Origin: DATAOG01 sp963782885
Lineage (GTDB): Bacteria > Pseudomonadota > Alphaproteobacteria > Geminicoccales > Geminicoccaceae
Assembly: GCA_963782885.1 (NCBI GenBank)
Contig: CAWALL010000040.1
Span: 62,001-126,000 of the forward strand
Length of the DNA: 64,000 nt
Direction of reading: 5' to 3'
The notes below the pieces were generated by a model, which made no database searches, was not told where the DNA came from, and saw only the letters and a list, made by a program, of their open reading frames with translations. Positions 35,279-43,912 of the stretch are shown here, one piece after another. Numbering within the stretch: position 1 is the first letter of the stretch; each line of letters starts with the position of its first letter. Position numbers and translations under genes: made by a program.

Positions 35279-35521
35279 GTGGTCCTCCTTCGTAACTTCG
35301 CTATGAACAGCTTGCCGAGACGCAGGGCTGCGAACCCACGAAGCCTGTGCCATCGGCACGGTCTCAGCCGGAGATCGCCGGATGGTCGGTGTGACCTTCC
35401 GCACCACCGCCGTAGGTTCACGAATTCCTTCTACTGATCATTATCGGTTGCGCCGCGGTGCCGGGCAGGCTTGCGCTGCGCCTCACGCCGCGGCGAGGAA
35501 GCGGGCCGTCGCGAGCGCCAG

Positions 35522-36304
35522 TCACCATCTCTCGACCCACGGTCGTAGCACGACTTCGAACGCCCAAGTCGACCGATGCTGGCGATGCAGCTGCAGATAG
35601 GTTTCCGCGATGCAGTCCGGGTCGGCCATGTTGTCGTCGACGGTCGTTCCAGCCAGTCGGTGCGCGCGGGTACGGTCTTCCTGCGTCCAGCCGATCGCGG
35701 CGTCAATCGGCACACATGCTATGTGGATACCCTGCGGCATCAGTTCCCTTGCCATGCTCTGTGCGAGTCCGGATTTGGCATGACATGCCATTGCAAAGGC
35801 ACCGCTTGACGGGAAGCCCTTGAGGGCTGCGCTTGCGTTCGTGAAAATGATCGTTCCTTTCGTGCCGTTGGCGTTCAGTGGGTTTTCGCGCATCAGTCGA
35901 GCTGCCTGCTGACCTACCAAAAACGCGCTGAACGCTGAGTTGCGAAGTGTGTCGAGCGCCATGCTTGGATCGGCTTCGGTAATCTCCTTGCCGAAAATGC
36001 CGGGAACCCGGCCGTCGATGTTGTGCACGACAAGCGTGGGAGCCCCAAGGTCTCGAACAACATTCTGGAACAGCAGCTCCACGGCCGCTGGTTCGCTTGC
36101 ATCGCACGCGTATCGACGCACGCCGTGCGTCTTCTTCAGAGTCTGCAGGACCGGTTTGTCCGGATTCCTGGCTGCGATGCCGACCCGCATGCCATTTTCC
36201 GCGAACAACCTGGCGCAACTTGAGCTGATGCCGGGGCCGCCCCCAACGATGAGTGCAACGTCTTGTACGGATGGTTGCGTCTCGCGGTTGTTGGATTGAG
36301 TCAT
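35522..36304 (-). CDS. SDR-family oxidoreductase, atypical active site
   Basis: 260 aa, starting MTQSNNRETQPSVQDVALIV; an ATG 15 nt upstream is also possible. The Rossmann start is VGGGPGISSSCARLFAENGM and the central strand is VVHNIDGRVPGIFG. After the Ser (IIFTNASAALKG) the YxxxK motif is not present: HAKSGLAQSMARELMPQGIH has Lys but the Tyr position is Ala. Related proteins lacking Tyr are common in this SDR branch, so it may still reduce a substrate or bind NAD(P) only. It lies in a duplicated thioesterase-hydrolase-SDR area. Confidence 0.8.
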   Translation of the reverse strand: MTQSNNRETQPSVQDVALIVGGGPGISSSCARLFAENGMRVGIAARNPDKPVLQTLKKTHGVRRYACDASEPAAVELLFQNVVRDLGAPTLVVHNIDGRVPGIFGKEITEADPSMALDTLRNSAFSAFLVGQQAARLMRENPLNANGTKGTIIFTNASAALKGFPSSGAFAMACHAKSGLAQSMARELMPQGIHIACVPIDAAIGWTQEDRTRAHRLAGTTVDDNMADPDCIAETYLQLHRQHRSTWAFEVVLRPWVERW

Positions 36305-36473
36305 GTTTCGTGCTCCCATGTGCCGTTGAGGAGATGAGCGAGGACGCGCAAGCTCAAGTTGCCATCTGCAGCAGCAGCGCCGTCAGTCGCTCTATGCGGA
36401 TCGTGCTGGGTTGCGTCATCTTGCGCTCCGTATGCTGGTGATTGGGGCTGCCTCGCTGGCAGTGGCTCAGCCA

Positions 36474-37327
36474 TCAGTCAGCGGCGAGGAAGCGGGCGGT
36501 CGCTTCAGCAAACTCCTCCGGAAACTGGAAATGCGAGCCATGCCCGGAATCCGGAAAGAGGATGAGCCGGGCGTCGGGAAGCCTCTGCTGAAGGATGAAC
36601 GAATTCACGTTGGGACCATGATGTCGTCATGACCATTCACGACGAGAGTACGGTGTGGGATGTTCCTCAGAGAACCGTAGCGTTCGCCGGTCACCTCCCC
36701 CCATTCCTTCAGCGCGGCCAGCTGGGCGGCGGCGACCTGGGGCGATGCCTCCGGTTCGCGATCCGCCTGCCGCGCTGCGATGCGGGAAAGCCATGCCTTG
36801 CCCGCGGCTTGGCTTGTGACGGTCGGTGAGAAGAACAGCTCCAGCATCCGTTCGGATGCCGTGCTGTTCGGCCGATTGATGATCTCGTGCACCTGCGGCG
36901 AGAATGCAGCCATGCCCTCGCCTCCCGCCGGACCGGTGCCTACCAGAAGAAGTCGCCTGACAAGCTCGGGTGCATCCAGGGCGATCTGCTGAGCGACCAT
37001 GCCTCCGATCGAGAACCCGAAGATATCCACTTGCTTGGCGCCAAGAGCACGGATGAAGGCGATGATGTCGCGCCCCATGCCCTGCATTGAGTCCGGCGTC
37101 TCGCCGCTCGAGCGGCCTACGCCCCTATAGTCCACGAGCACCACGGGACGGTCTTGGGCGAGCCGGTTGGTGTGGATGGGATCCCAGTTGTCCATTCTGC
37201 CTGTAAAGTGCTGAAGGCAGACCAGAGGCGGCGCGCCCTCCTTCCCGAAGCGGCGATAGGCAAGACGGACATCGCCGACGTGTTGGAACTGTGTTGGGGC
37301 GGTTTCATGCAAATTGGCTTGCGACAT
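36474..37327 (-). pseudogene. Alpha/beta hydrolase, 3' frameshift
   Basis: Start MSQANLHETAPTQFQHVGDV. Features: LQHFTGRMDNWDP, VLVDYRGVGRSSGETPDSM, nucleophile elbow FGFSIGGMVAQQ and Asp in VNGHDDIMVPT. A missing base near 36604 ends the frame there. The next frame gives the natural end VNSFILQQRLPDARLILFPD with SGHGSHFQFP (catalytic His). The product as read lacks the His, so it is likely inactive unless the base is a sequencing error. Confidence 0.8.
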
Positions 37328-37394
37328 GGTGAGATCTCCTTGGAATCGGTAGCGTTCCGGATCCCTGATATGTTTTCGTCGAGCGGAACAGCAT

Positions 37395-37946
37395 TCACGC
37401 ATTGACATCGACGACCGTGCGACCCTGGACTTTCCCCTCGAACATCCGGCCCACGACATCGGGAACCTCTGCAAGGCCGACCACCTGCGTCGTCCGGGCG
37501 AGCTTGTACAGGTTCAGATCGCGTGCCCGACGCGACCAGGCCTCGATGCGGGCCTCCTGCGGGGCATTCACCGAGTCGATACCGGCAAGGGTGACATTGC
37601 GCAGGATGAAGGGCAGGACCGATCCGGGAAGATCCAGACCTTGAGCCAGGCCGCAGGCCGTGACCACGCCGCGATATTGAGTCTGCGCCAACACGTTCAC
37701 GAGCGTATGACTGCCAACGGAGTCCACTGCGCCAGCCCATCTTTCGCCCGCGATCGGTGCTCCCGGCTCCGAAAGGGTCCGGCGGTCGATGATGTCCGCC
37801 GCGCCGAGGCTGCGCAGATAATCGCCTTCCTCGAGACGTCCCGTCGATGCGACGACGCGATAGCCGAGATCCTGCTCAGTCATTTCGACCACGCTGGTCG
37901 AGATCTTTTCGTCTGTCTTTGCTGCGAGCAGCGCCTTGAACGTCAT
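37395..37946 (-). CDS. AcuI-like MDR reductase, internally deleted
   Basis: 183 aa against about 325 for the acrylyl-CoA reductase/YhdH branch of the MDR family. Start MTFKALLAAKTDEKISTSVV and EMTEQDL belong to the N-terminus. The protein then jumps to GYRVVASTGRLEEGDYLRSL, AVDSVGSHTLVNVLAQTQYR and VVGLAEVPDVVGRMFEGKVQ of the C-terminal part. About 140 residues, including the rest of the catalytic domain and the first half of the NADP-binding fold, are missing, yet the frame is kept. It is unlikely to be active. Confidence 0.75.
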   Translation of the reverse strand: MTFKALLAAKTDEKISTSVVEMTEQDLGYRVVASTGRLEEGDYLRSLGAADIIDRRTLSEPGAPIAGERWAGAVDSVGSHTLVNVLAQTQYRGVVTACGLAQGLDLPGSVLPFILRNVTLAGIDSVNAPQEARIEAWSRRARDLNLYKLARTTQVVGLAEVPDVVGRMFEGKVQGRTVVDVNA

Positions 37947-37959
37947 CGGACTATCCTCG

Positions 37960-38080
37960 CTGAAGGGTGATGCCGGATGGATGCCGTCGAGAAGGCCGTC
38001 AGGAATTCGACCCCCGACGTTCGACCGGCGAGCTGCCGCCGCACCAGCGCGCACTCGCGATGAGGATCTTGACTGTTCAC
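37960..38080 (-). pseudogene. Thioesterase 5' remnant
   Basis: The GTG start gives VNSQDPHRECALVRRQLAGR and TSGVEFLTAF, then a frameshift to DGIHPASPFSED, matching the start of the 33582-34214 thioesterase. It ends at the MDR start. The DNA around it (hairpin included) duplicates 34095-34275. Confidence 0.6.
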
Positions 38081-38107
38081 GTCCGTATCTCCCTCGCTAC
38101 GGGCAAA

Positions 38108-38126
38108 GCTGCCGTCGCACGGCAGC
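38108..38126. repeat. Hairpin downstream of MFS, copy B
   Basis: GCTGCCGT, loop CGC, ACGGCAGC: a perfect 8-bp stem just after the MFS stop codon. It could act as a weak terminator or RNA-stability element. Its sister is at 34243-34261. Confidence 0.5.
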
Positions 38127-38147
38127 GCGAAAGCGCATCGATCCTGG

Positions 38148-39467
38148 TCATGCCTGGCCGGGCGCCGCGGCCGTTCGGGCCGGCGCGAGCTTCGCCGACC
38201 TCTCGGGTTTGGTGAGCGTCAGCGCCAGCAGGGCCGCGAGCAGGCAGAGAAGGCCGGCCGCAAAGAATGCCGGCAGATAGGTCGCGAACTCCGTCCGGGT
38301 CAGTCCGGCGCCATACGCGGCGGATGCCGCGCCGAGCTGGTGGCCGGCGAAGATCCAGCCGAAGACGACGTTCGTGCGTTCGCGGCCGAAGCGCTCGGCA
38401 GTCAGCTTCACGGTTGGCGGTACGGTCGCCAGCCAATCGAGATCGTAGAACACGGCGAACAGCGACAGACCGTAGAACGAGAAGCCGATGAACGGCAGAT
38501 AGAGCAGGGACAGGCCTCGGAGGCCATAGTACCAGAATAGCAGCCAGCGGCTGTTGTAGCGGTCCGAGAGCAAGCCCGAGCCGACCGTGCCGAAGAAGTC
38601 GAAGACGCCCATCAGCGCCAGCACGCCCGCCGCACCGACCGCCGCCAGGCCGAAGTCGCCGCAGAGCGCGATGAAGTGGGTCTGGATCAGGCCGTTGGTG
38701 CTGGCGCCGCAGATGAAGAAGGTGCCAAACAGCACCCAGAAGACGCCGGTGCGGGCCGCATCCCGGAGGATGACGAGAGGCGACAGGAGGAGCGCAGAGA
38801 AGCCGCCGGTGACAGCCGGTGCCGGCACCACGTCCTGATCGCCGTAAGCGGGCAGCTTGAGGTCGGCCGGGCGATCTCGCATCAGCGCGCCCACGGCGAC
38901 GACCGCGACCAGCAGCATCACGCAGACAAAGCCGAGCGCGATGCGCCAGCCGAACCGATCCGTGAGGCTCGCCAGGAGCGGCAGGAAGAGCAGCTGTCCG
39001 GTCGCGGAGCTCGCCATGAGCATGCCGACCACCAGCCCCCGGCGCGCGGAGAACCAGCGCGTCGCGACCGTCGCGCCGAGCACCAGCGCCGTCAGCCCCG
39101 TCCCGACGCCGACGACCACGCCCCAGAGAAGGATGAGCTGCCAGACCCGGCTCATCGCGAGCGAGGCGAGGAGGCTGGCCGCGATGATGGCGAGCGCGAT
39201 CAGCACCATCCGGCGCACGCCGAAGCGGTTCATGAAAGCGGCCGCGAACGGGCCGAGCAGGCCGAACAGCGCGAGCCGGATCGCCAGCGCCGAGGAGATC
39301 TCGGCGGTCTGCCAACCGAACTCCTCCTGGAGGGGCACGATGAACACGCCGGGGGCCCCCACCGCGCCGGCCGTCACCAGCATGGTAAGGAAGGTGACAG
39401 CGGCGACGACCCAGCCGTAGTGGATGTCGCGCCGGCGGAGCGCAGCGGCCAGGGATGACGAGATCAT
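38148..39467 (-). CDS. MFS transporter
   Basis: 439 aa from MISSSLAAALRRRDIHYGWV. About 12 hydrophobic segments are present, with a cytosolic basic loop after TM2 (NRFGVRRMVL) and one after TM8 (LLSDRYNSRW). It resembles the oxalate/formate-antiporter-like or monocarboxylate branch (DIHYGWVVAAVTF, GAPGVFIVPLQEEFGW). Substrate unknown; given the neighbours, an organic acid is plausible. The longer frame to 39548 overlaps the AKR stop and is not preferred. It lies 10 nt downstream of the AKR gene. Confidence 0.88.
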   Translation of the reverse strand: MISSSLAAALRRRDIHYGWVVAAVTFLTMLVTAGAVGAPGVFIVPLQEEFGWQTAEISSALAIRLALFGLLGPFAAAFMNRFGVRRMVLIALAIIAASLLASLAMSRVWQLILLWGVVVGVGTGLTALVLGATVATRWFSARRGLVVGMLMASSATGQLLFLPLLASLTDRFGWRIALGFVCVMLLVAVVAVGALMRDRPADLKLPAYGDQDVVPAPAVTGGFSALLLSPLVILRDAARTGVFWVLFGTFFICGASTNGLIQTHFIALCGDFGLAAVGAAGVLALMGVFDFFGTVGSGLLSDRYNSRWLLFWYYGLRGLSLLYLPFIGFSFYGLSLFAVFYDLDWLATVPPTVKLTAERFGRERTNVVFGWIFAGHQLGAASAAYGAGLTRTEFATYLPAFFAAGLLCLLAALLALTLTKPERSAKLAPARTAAAPGQA

Positions 39468-39477
39468 CGGTAAGCCC

Positions 39478-40524
39478 TTAGGCGACCGGGACAGTCGGAA
39501 GGTCAAGCTGATCGAGCTTGCCGCCGGTCGCGCGGTGCCGGTATTCACGATGGTCGACCACCGTGTAGGGAAACACCGGCGGGATCGCGCTCGCCTCGTC
39601 GAGGCGCGCGAGTTGCTCGGGGGTGAGCTGCAGCCGCGTTGCGCCGAGATTGTCGCCGAGCTGCTCGAGGGTGCGCGGGCCGACGATCGGCAGCGGGCCC
39701 TTCGAAGCCACCCAGGCGATCGCGACCTGGCTCGGCGTCGCGCCGGCCTCCGCGGCGACCGCGATCACCGTATCGAGGATTGCCGTGCGCTGCGCGCTAT
39801 TCTCGGGCTGGAACACACGACCGCCCAGGGCCTCGGCGCGCCCGGCCTCACCGCGGCGGTACTTGCCGGTGAGCATACCGCCGCCCAGCGGCGACCAGGC
39901 GACCATCCCGAGGCCGAGCGCCTGGCCCATCGGCAGCAGTTCCTGCTCTGTCGTGCGCTCGACCAGGCTGTGCTCGACCTGGAGCGCGGCGATCGGGGCC
40001 GCGCCGCGCAGTTCCGCGATTGTCGCCGCCCGCGCGACGCGCCAGGCCGGGAAGTCGGAGAGCCCTGCATAGAGGATCTTGCCGCCGCGCACGAGGTCGT
40101 CGAAGCCGCGCACGATTTCCTCGACCGGCGTCACGCCGTCGGCGTAGTGCGCCCAGTAGAGGTCGATCCGGTCGGTTCTGAGCCGTCGCAGGCTGGTCTC
40201 GAGGGACGCGACCATGGCCTTGCGGCTGTTGCCGGTGACCAGGATGCCGGCCTCCGGCGCCGCGCCCTGCGTGAACTTGGTCGCAAGAACGAAATCGTCG
40301 CGCCGGCCTTGCAGGAACTGCCCAAGCAGCTCCTCGGACTCGCCGAACTGGTAGGTGTCGGCTGTGTCGATGAAGTTGCCGCCAGCCTCGGCATAGGCAT
40401 CGAGGATGCGGCGCGCCTCGTCGGGGTCGGCACCGTGCCCCCATCTCGTGCCGAACACCCCGGTTCCCAGCACGAGCTCGGATACGCGCAGGCCGGTGTG
40501 CCGGCCGAAGACCTTGTAGCGCAC
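39478..40524 (-). CDS. Aldo/keto reductase
   Basis: 348 aa, complete. The AKR catalytic tetrad can be read: Asp and Tyr in FIDTADTYQFGESEELLG, Lys in LATKFTQGA and His in LYWAHYADG. The NADP site is near the end (GPRTLEQLGDNLGA). It reduces carbonyls with NADPH in the cytosol. It is followed by the MFS gene on the same strand and is divergent from a TetR regulator, which probably controls it. Confidence 0.93.
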   Translation of the reverse strand: MRYKVFGRHTGLRVSELVLGTGVFGTRWGHGADPDEARRILDAYAEAGGNFIDTADTYQFGESEELLGQFLQGRRDDFVLATKFTQGAAPEAGILVTGNSRKAMVASLETSLRRLRTDRIDLYWAHYADGVTPVEEIVRGFDDLVRGGKILYAGLSDFPAWRVARAATIAELRGAAPIAALQVEHSLVERTTEQELLPMGQALGLGMVAWSPLGGGMLTGKYRRGEAGRAEALGGRVFQPENSAQRTAILDTVIAVAAEAGATPSQVAIAWVASKGPLPIVGPRTLEQLGDNLGATRLQLTPEQLARLDEASAIPPVFPYTVVDHREYRHRATGGKLDQLDLPTVPVA

Positions 40525-40590
40525 AGCGAGCCTCCTGGATGGCGGCCACCTCAGATCGGGGCCTGCTTTACATGATGGTCATCATCATTC

Positions 40591-40619
40591 TTGACGATAG
40601 ATGTCGAACATCATATAAA
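40591..40619 (+). promoter_or_regulatory. TetR promoter with embedded operator
   Basis: A -35 TTGACG (40591-40596) and a -10 TATAAA (40614-40619) are 17 bp apart. The spacer contains the inverted repeat GATGTCGAACATC (40600-40612). The site lies between the divergent AKR and TetR genes, so a repressor bound here would block its own promoter and probably that of the AKR. Confidence 0.65.
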
Positions 40620-40654
40620 GAGTCAAGCGTTTTTCTGAGACCAGGAAGAGAGCG

Positions 40655-41230
40655 ATGAGAGTGAGCAGGGAGCAGGCGGCTGAGAACCGGGACCGCATCA
40701 TCGACGTCGCCGGCCGGCTCTTTCGCGAGCGGGGCTTCGACGGCATCGGCGTCGCGGGTCTGATGAAGGCCGCCGGCCTCACGCATGGCGGCTTCTACGG
40801 CCACTTCGAGTCCAAGGACGATCTGGAGGTTCAGGCTTGCGCGCGCGCGCTTGCCCGGACCAGCGAGCGTTGGAACGCCGTAGCGGCGAACGCTGCCGAG
40901 GCGCCGCTGGACGCCCTCTTGGACAGCTACCTGTCCGGCAGGCATCGCGACGGCACAGGCGAAGGCTGCATCTATGCAGCGCTGGCCGCGGATGTCGCCC
41001 GGCAGGAGAACCCGACGCTGCGCCGCCGCTTCACCGAGGGGCTGCGGTCCTCGATCGATACCCTGGTTCGGATCATCCCTGGCAGGTCCAGGGCCGCACG
41101 GCGGCAGAAGGCGCTCGCCTGCCTGTCGACTTCGGTGGGCGCCCTCATCCTTGCCCGCGCCGTCGACGACGCGGAGCTGTCCGATGAGATCCTTGCCGCC
41201 GCCCGCGCCTTATGGCGCGAGCCGAGCTGA
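40655..41230 (+). CDS. TetR-family regulator
   Basis: 191 aa. The N-terminal HTH is typical (NRDRIIDVAGRLFRERGFDG, IGVAGLMKAAGLTHGGFYGH, FESKDDLEVQA). The C-terminal ligand domain (60-190) matches the branch often paired with aldo/keto reductases or MFS pumps (EGCIYAALAADVARQ, CLSTSVGALILARAV). It is likely a repressor of itself and of the divergent AKR-MFS genes. Confidence 0.93.
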   Translation: MRVSREQAAENRDRIIDVAGRLFRERGFDGIGVAGLMKAAGLTHGGFYGHFESKDDLEVQACARALARTSERWNAVAANAAEAPLDALLDSYLSGRHRDGTGEGCIYAALAADVARQENPTLRRRFTEGLRSSIDTLVRIIPGRSRAARRQKALACLSTSVGALILARAVDDAELSDEILAAARALWREPS

Positions 41231-41315
41231 TCGGTGCGAACCACACGCCCTGTGTGTCAGCGCCGTGGGCGACGGCCGTCCGGATCGCCCGAACTGTCGT
41301 GCGGGAACGCAAGAA

Positions 41316-41765
41316 ATGAGAGAGCGATATCTCGAGGACTTCGCCGTCGGGCAGATCTTCGGCTCCGGACGGCTCGTGATCGACAAGGAACGGATCAAGA
41401 GCTTCGCCGCCGAGTTCGATCCGCAACCCTTCTATCTCGATGAGAATGCTGCGGAGGACACGATCTTTCGCGGACTCGCGGCAAGCGGCTGGCACACCGC
41501 AGCGGTGACGATGCGGCTCCTGGTCGAGAGCGAGATCAAGCCCGCCGGAGGCATCGTCGGCGCTGGCTTCGACGAGTTCCGCTGGCCGCGGCCGGTCCGT
41601 CCCGGAGACGAGTTGCACCTGGAAAGCGAAGTGCTGGACGTGCGGCCGTCGAAGTCGCGTCCGGAACAGGGATTGATCAAAGTCCGGACGACCACGCTGA
41701 ACCAGAACGGCGACGCCGTGCAGGTTCTGATCGCAAATCTGATGGTACCGCGCCGGCCGGCCTAG
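41316..41765 (+). CDS. MaoC-like dehydratase
   Basis: 149 aa, starting MRERYLEDFAVGQIFGSGRL. Hot-dog MaoC features: FAAEFDPQPFYLDENAAEDT (the D-x4-H-like hydratase region has FDPQPFYLD), GLAASGWHTAAVTMRLLVES and DEFRWPRPVRPGDEL. Members hydrate or dehydrate enoyl-CoA-type substrates. The frame opens far upstream, but those codons lie inside the TetR gene. It probably belongs to the same catabolic set as the nearby isomerase. Confidence 0.85.
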   Translation: MRERYLEDFAVGQIFGSGRLVIDKERIKSFAAEFDPQPFYLDENAAEDTIFRGLAASGWHTAAVTMRLLVESEIKPAGGIVGAGFDEFRWPRPVRPGDELHLESEVLDVRPSKSRPEQGLIKVRTTTLNQNGDAVQVLIANLMVPRRPA

Positions 41766-41886
41766 ACCAGCGCTGTTGTCACGCTGCCAGTAAGGCCAGC
41801 CCAGTCGAGCGCGTCCAGCTCCGCCCTGGCCCGGGCGCCGATGACGCCGTCCAACGCCTTCTCGACCCTGCCGCAGGAGCCGCACG

Positions 41887-42480
41887 ATGACCCAGCAAAT
41901 AGAGCTCTTCTACGATTTCCGCAGTCCCTACAGCTATCTCGCCTTCACCCAGCTCCGGCAGATGGACGTCGTCATTACGCTGCGGCCGATGAAGATTCTC
42001 AAGGTCATGGAGAAGGTTGGCAACGTCCCGACGACCATCACCTGCGCAGCGAAGGGCCGCTATGCCCGCGTCGACGTGGGACGCTGGGCGCAGCGCTACG
42101 GGGTTCCGCTCAACCCCTCGGACATGCGCGCCAACGACGGCGACGCCTGCTCGCGCGCGGTGCTGTCGGCCGAGGGACCGGAGGACGCCGCCGCCATCAC
42201 ACTGGCGCTCTACCGGGCGATCTGGAGCGAGGGGAAGACGTTGGCGAACGCCGCCGATGTCGTTGCGGCGATCGCTGACGCCGGGATCGACACCGAGCCG
42301 ATCGCCGCCCGGATCGACCGCTCCGAGATGGCCGCCCAGCTCGATGCCAACACCGACGAGGCGGCGGAGCGTGGCGTATTCGGATCGCCGACCGTCTTCG
42401 TCGGCGAGGCGATGTTCTTCGGTAACGACCGGCTTGAGTTCGTGCGCGAGGAGCTCGCGCGCCTGGAGGAAGCAGCCTAA
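41887..42480 (+). CDS. DsbA-like (HCCA isomerase type) protein
   Basis: 197 aa. It is a thioredoxin-fold protein of the 2-hydroxychromene-2-carboxylate isomerase branch: ELFYDFRSPYSYLAFTQLRQ (Ser in SPYSYL in place of CxxC), RYGVPLNPS and the end GVFGSPTVFVGEAMFFGNDR. These are cytosolic glutathione-using isomerases or oxidoreductases in aromatic breakdown. The stop codon directly abuts the IS110 element. Confidence 0.88.
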   Translation: MTQQIELFYDFRSPYSYLAFTQLRQMDVVITLRPMKILKVMEKVGNVPTTITCAAKGRYARVDVGRWAQRYGVPLNPSDMRANDGDACSRAVLSAEGPEDAAAITLALYRAIWSEGKTLANAADVVAAIADAGIDTEPIAARIDRSEMAAQLDANTDEAAERGVFGSPTVFVGEAMFFGNDRLEFVREELARLEEAA

Positions 42481-42488
42481 TGGGTGCG

Positions 42489-43667
42489 TCAAGCGGCGAG
42501 TTTGAAGTTTTGTTGGAAGAGCTGCCGGCTGGTGAGCAGGGCCCAGAGGACGTTGATGCGTCGGCGCGCGAGGGCGAGGACGGCTTGGTGATGGCGTTTT
42601 CCCTCGCGGCGCTTGCGGTCGTAGAAGGCGCGGCTGTCGGGGTGGCCAAGGGAGCAGAAGGCGGACTGGTAGAAGACACGTTTGAGTCCCTTGTTGCCGC
42701 CTGTGGGACGCCTGAGGAAGCGCACCTTGCCGGACTGGCGCAGGACCGGCGCGATGCCGGCCGCGGCGGCCAGCGCGTCGGCGGAGCGGAAGCGGGAGAG
42801 GCAGCCTGCCTCGGCGATCAGCTCGGCGGTGAGCACGGCCCCCATGCCGGGCAGGCTGCGGATGAGGGCCGCGTCAGGGTGGCGGTCGAGGAACTCCTCG
42901 AGTTCACGATCGATCTCGGCGAGGCGGGCGCGGGCGGCGAGCGCTTCCTGGGCCAGCTCCTTGATCAGACGTGCGCTCATGCGTTCGGCCGGGACGGCAA
43001 TGGTCTGCTCGACCGCGGCAGCCAGGGCGCGCTCGGCGAGCGCGTCGACATGGGGCAGCCCTCCGGCGGCCCTGAGATGGCGGACCAGGCGCTTCTTGCC
43101 GGCGGTGCGCAGCTCGGCCGGGGTGACGAACTTGGTCAGGAGGACCAGCGGCCCCTTGGTCTTGAGGTCGAGGCAGGCTTCCAGGCCGGGAAAGATGCCC
43201 ACCAGCAGGTCGTGCATGCGGGACAGGCGCTGGGTTTGGGCATCGACCAGGTCGCGGCGCCGGCCGACGAGCAGCCTGATCTCGAGATCGAGTTCGGTCG
43301 CCGGATCGATCGGCCGCAGGTCGGAGCGGGTGCGGACCTGGTCGGCGATGGTGCGCGCGTCGCGCGGATCGGACTTGTTCTCGCCCCCCACGGTGCCCTG
43401 GCGGGCGCGGTTGACGGCCAAGCCCGGGACGTGAACGAGCGCCAACCCCGCTGCGGCCAGCATGGCTTCGGCAAGGCCGGCGATGCCGCCAACGACATCG
43501 AGGCCGACGCGTATGGCGCCGCCAAGGCTGACGAGCTCCTCGATCAGCGCCGCGATGTCAGTCGGCGTGTTCGGCAGCTTGCGATCAAGGCGAACCACGC
43601 CGTCGGCATCGACGGCCGTGACCCAATGCACCTCCTTGGCGATATCGATCCCAACACTGATCCGCAT
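42489..43667 (-). CDS. IS110-family transposase
   Basis: 392 aa from MRISVGIDIAKEVHWVTAVD. The N-terminal DEDD domain has GIDIAKEVH, RVGLDVVGG and NKSDPRDARTIADQV. The C-terminal transposase_20 region has IRSLPGMGAVLTAELIAEAG, LAAAAGIAPVLRQSGK and KRVFYQSAFCSL with its conserved Ser. The gene appears intact. An ATG 33 nt upstream is possible. Confidence 0.94.
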   Translation of the reverse strand: MRISVGIDIAKEVHWVTAVDADGVVRLDRKLPNTPTDIAALIEELVSLGGAIRVGLDVVGGIAGLAEAMLAAAGLALVHVPGLAVNRARQGTVGGENKSDPRDARTIADQVRTRSDLRPIDPATELDLEIRLLVGRRRDLVDAQTQRLSRMHDLLVGIFPGLEACLDLKTKGPLVLLTKFVTPAELRTAGKKRLVRHLRAAGGLPHVDALAERALAAAVEQTIAVPAERMSARLIKELAQEALAARARLAEIDRELEEFLDRHPDAALIRSLPGMGAVLTAELIAEAGCLSRFRSADALAAAAGIAPVLRQSGKVRFLRRPTGGNKGLKRVFYQSAFCSLGHPDSRAFYDRKRREGKRHHQAVLALARRRINVLWALLTSRQLFQQNFKLAA

Positions 43668-43841
43668 GGCGCCCCCCGGCAGGTGATCGTGACCCGGCAT
43701 CCCGCCCGCGCCGTCGTCGCCCTACACAGCGATGGATCGCAGAGCCTAATCAGCGGTCGAGGCGGTGTGGCGGTGCCGGGGGATCTGCCTCCGGAGCCAT
43801 CATGGGCAGCCAGCATGAAAACCATCCCGGCACCGCCGCCG

Positions 43842-43873
43842 CACCACGATCCTGGCATGCCAGGATCGTGGTG
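43842..43873. repeat. Perfect 32-bp palindrome
   Basis: The half-site CACCACGATCCTGGCA is followed at once by its exact complement, centred at 43857/43858. It lies upstream of the IS110 transposase and 40 nt before the plus-strand SDR gene. IS110 relatives often target palindromes of this kind, and it could equally be part of the element's end or of the bridge-RNA region. Confidence 0.7.
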
Positions 43874-43912
43874 TCAGGCACTGCCGAAGCAGCAACTCAA
43901 CGGTAGGGCCGC

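Larger units (their letters stand above)
42481..43890 (-). mobile_element. IS110-family element (ends approximate)
   Basis: It consists of the transposase gene plus about 220 bp of non-coding DNA upstream of it, lying between the isomerase stop and the next SDR gene. IS110 elements lack clear inverted ends, so the borders are set by the neighbouring genes. The upstream non-coding part is where IS110 elements encode a bridge RNA. Confidence 0.75.
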
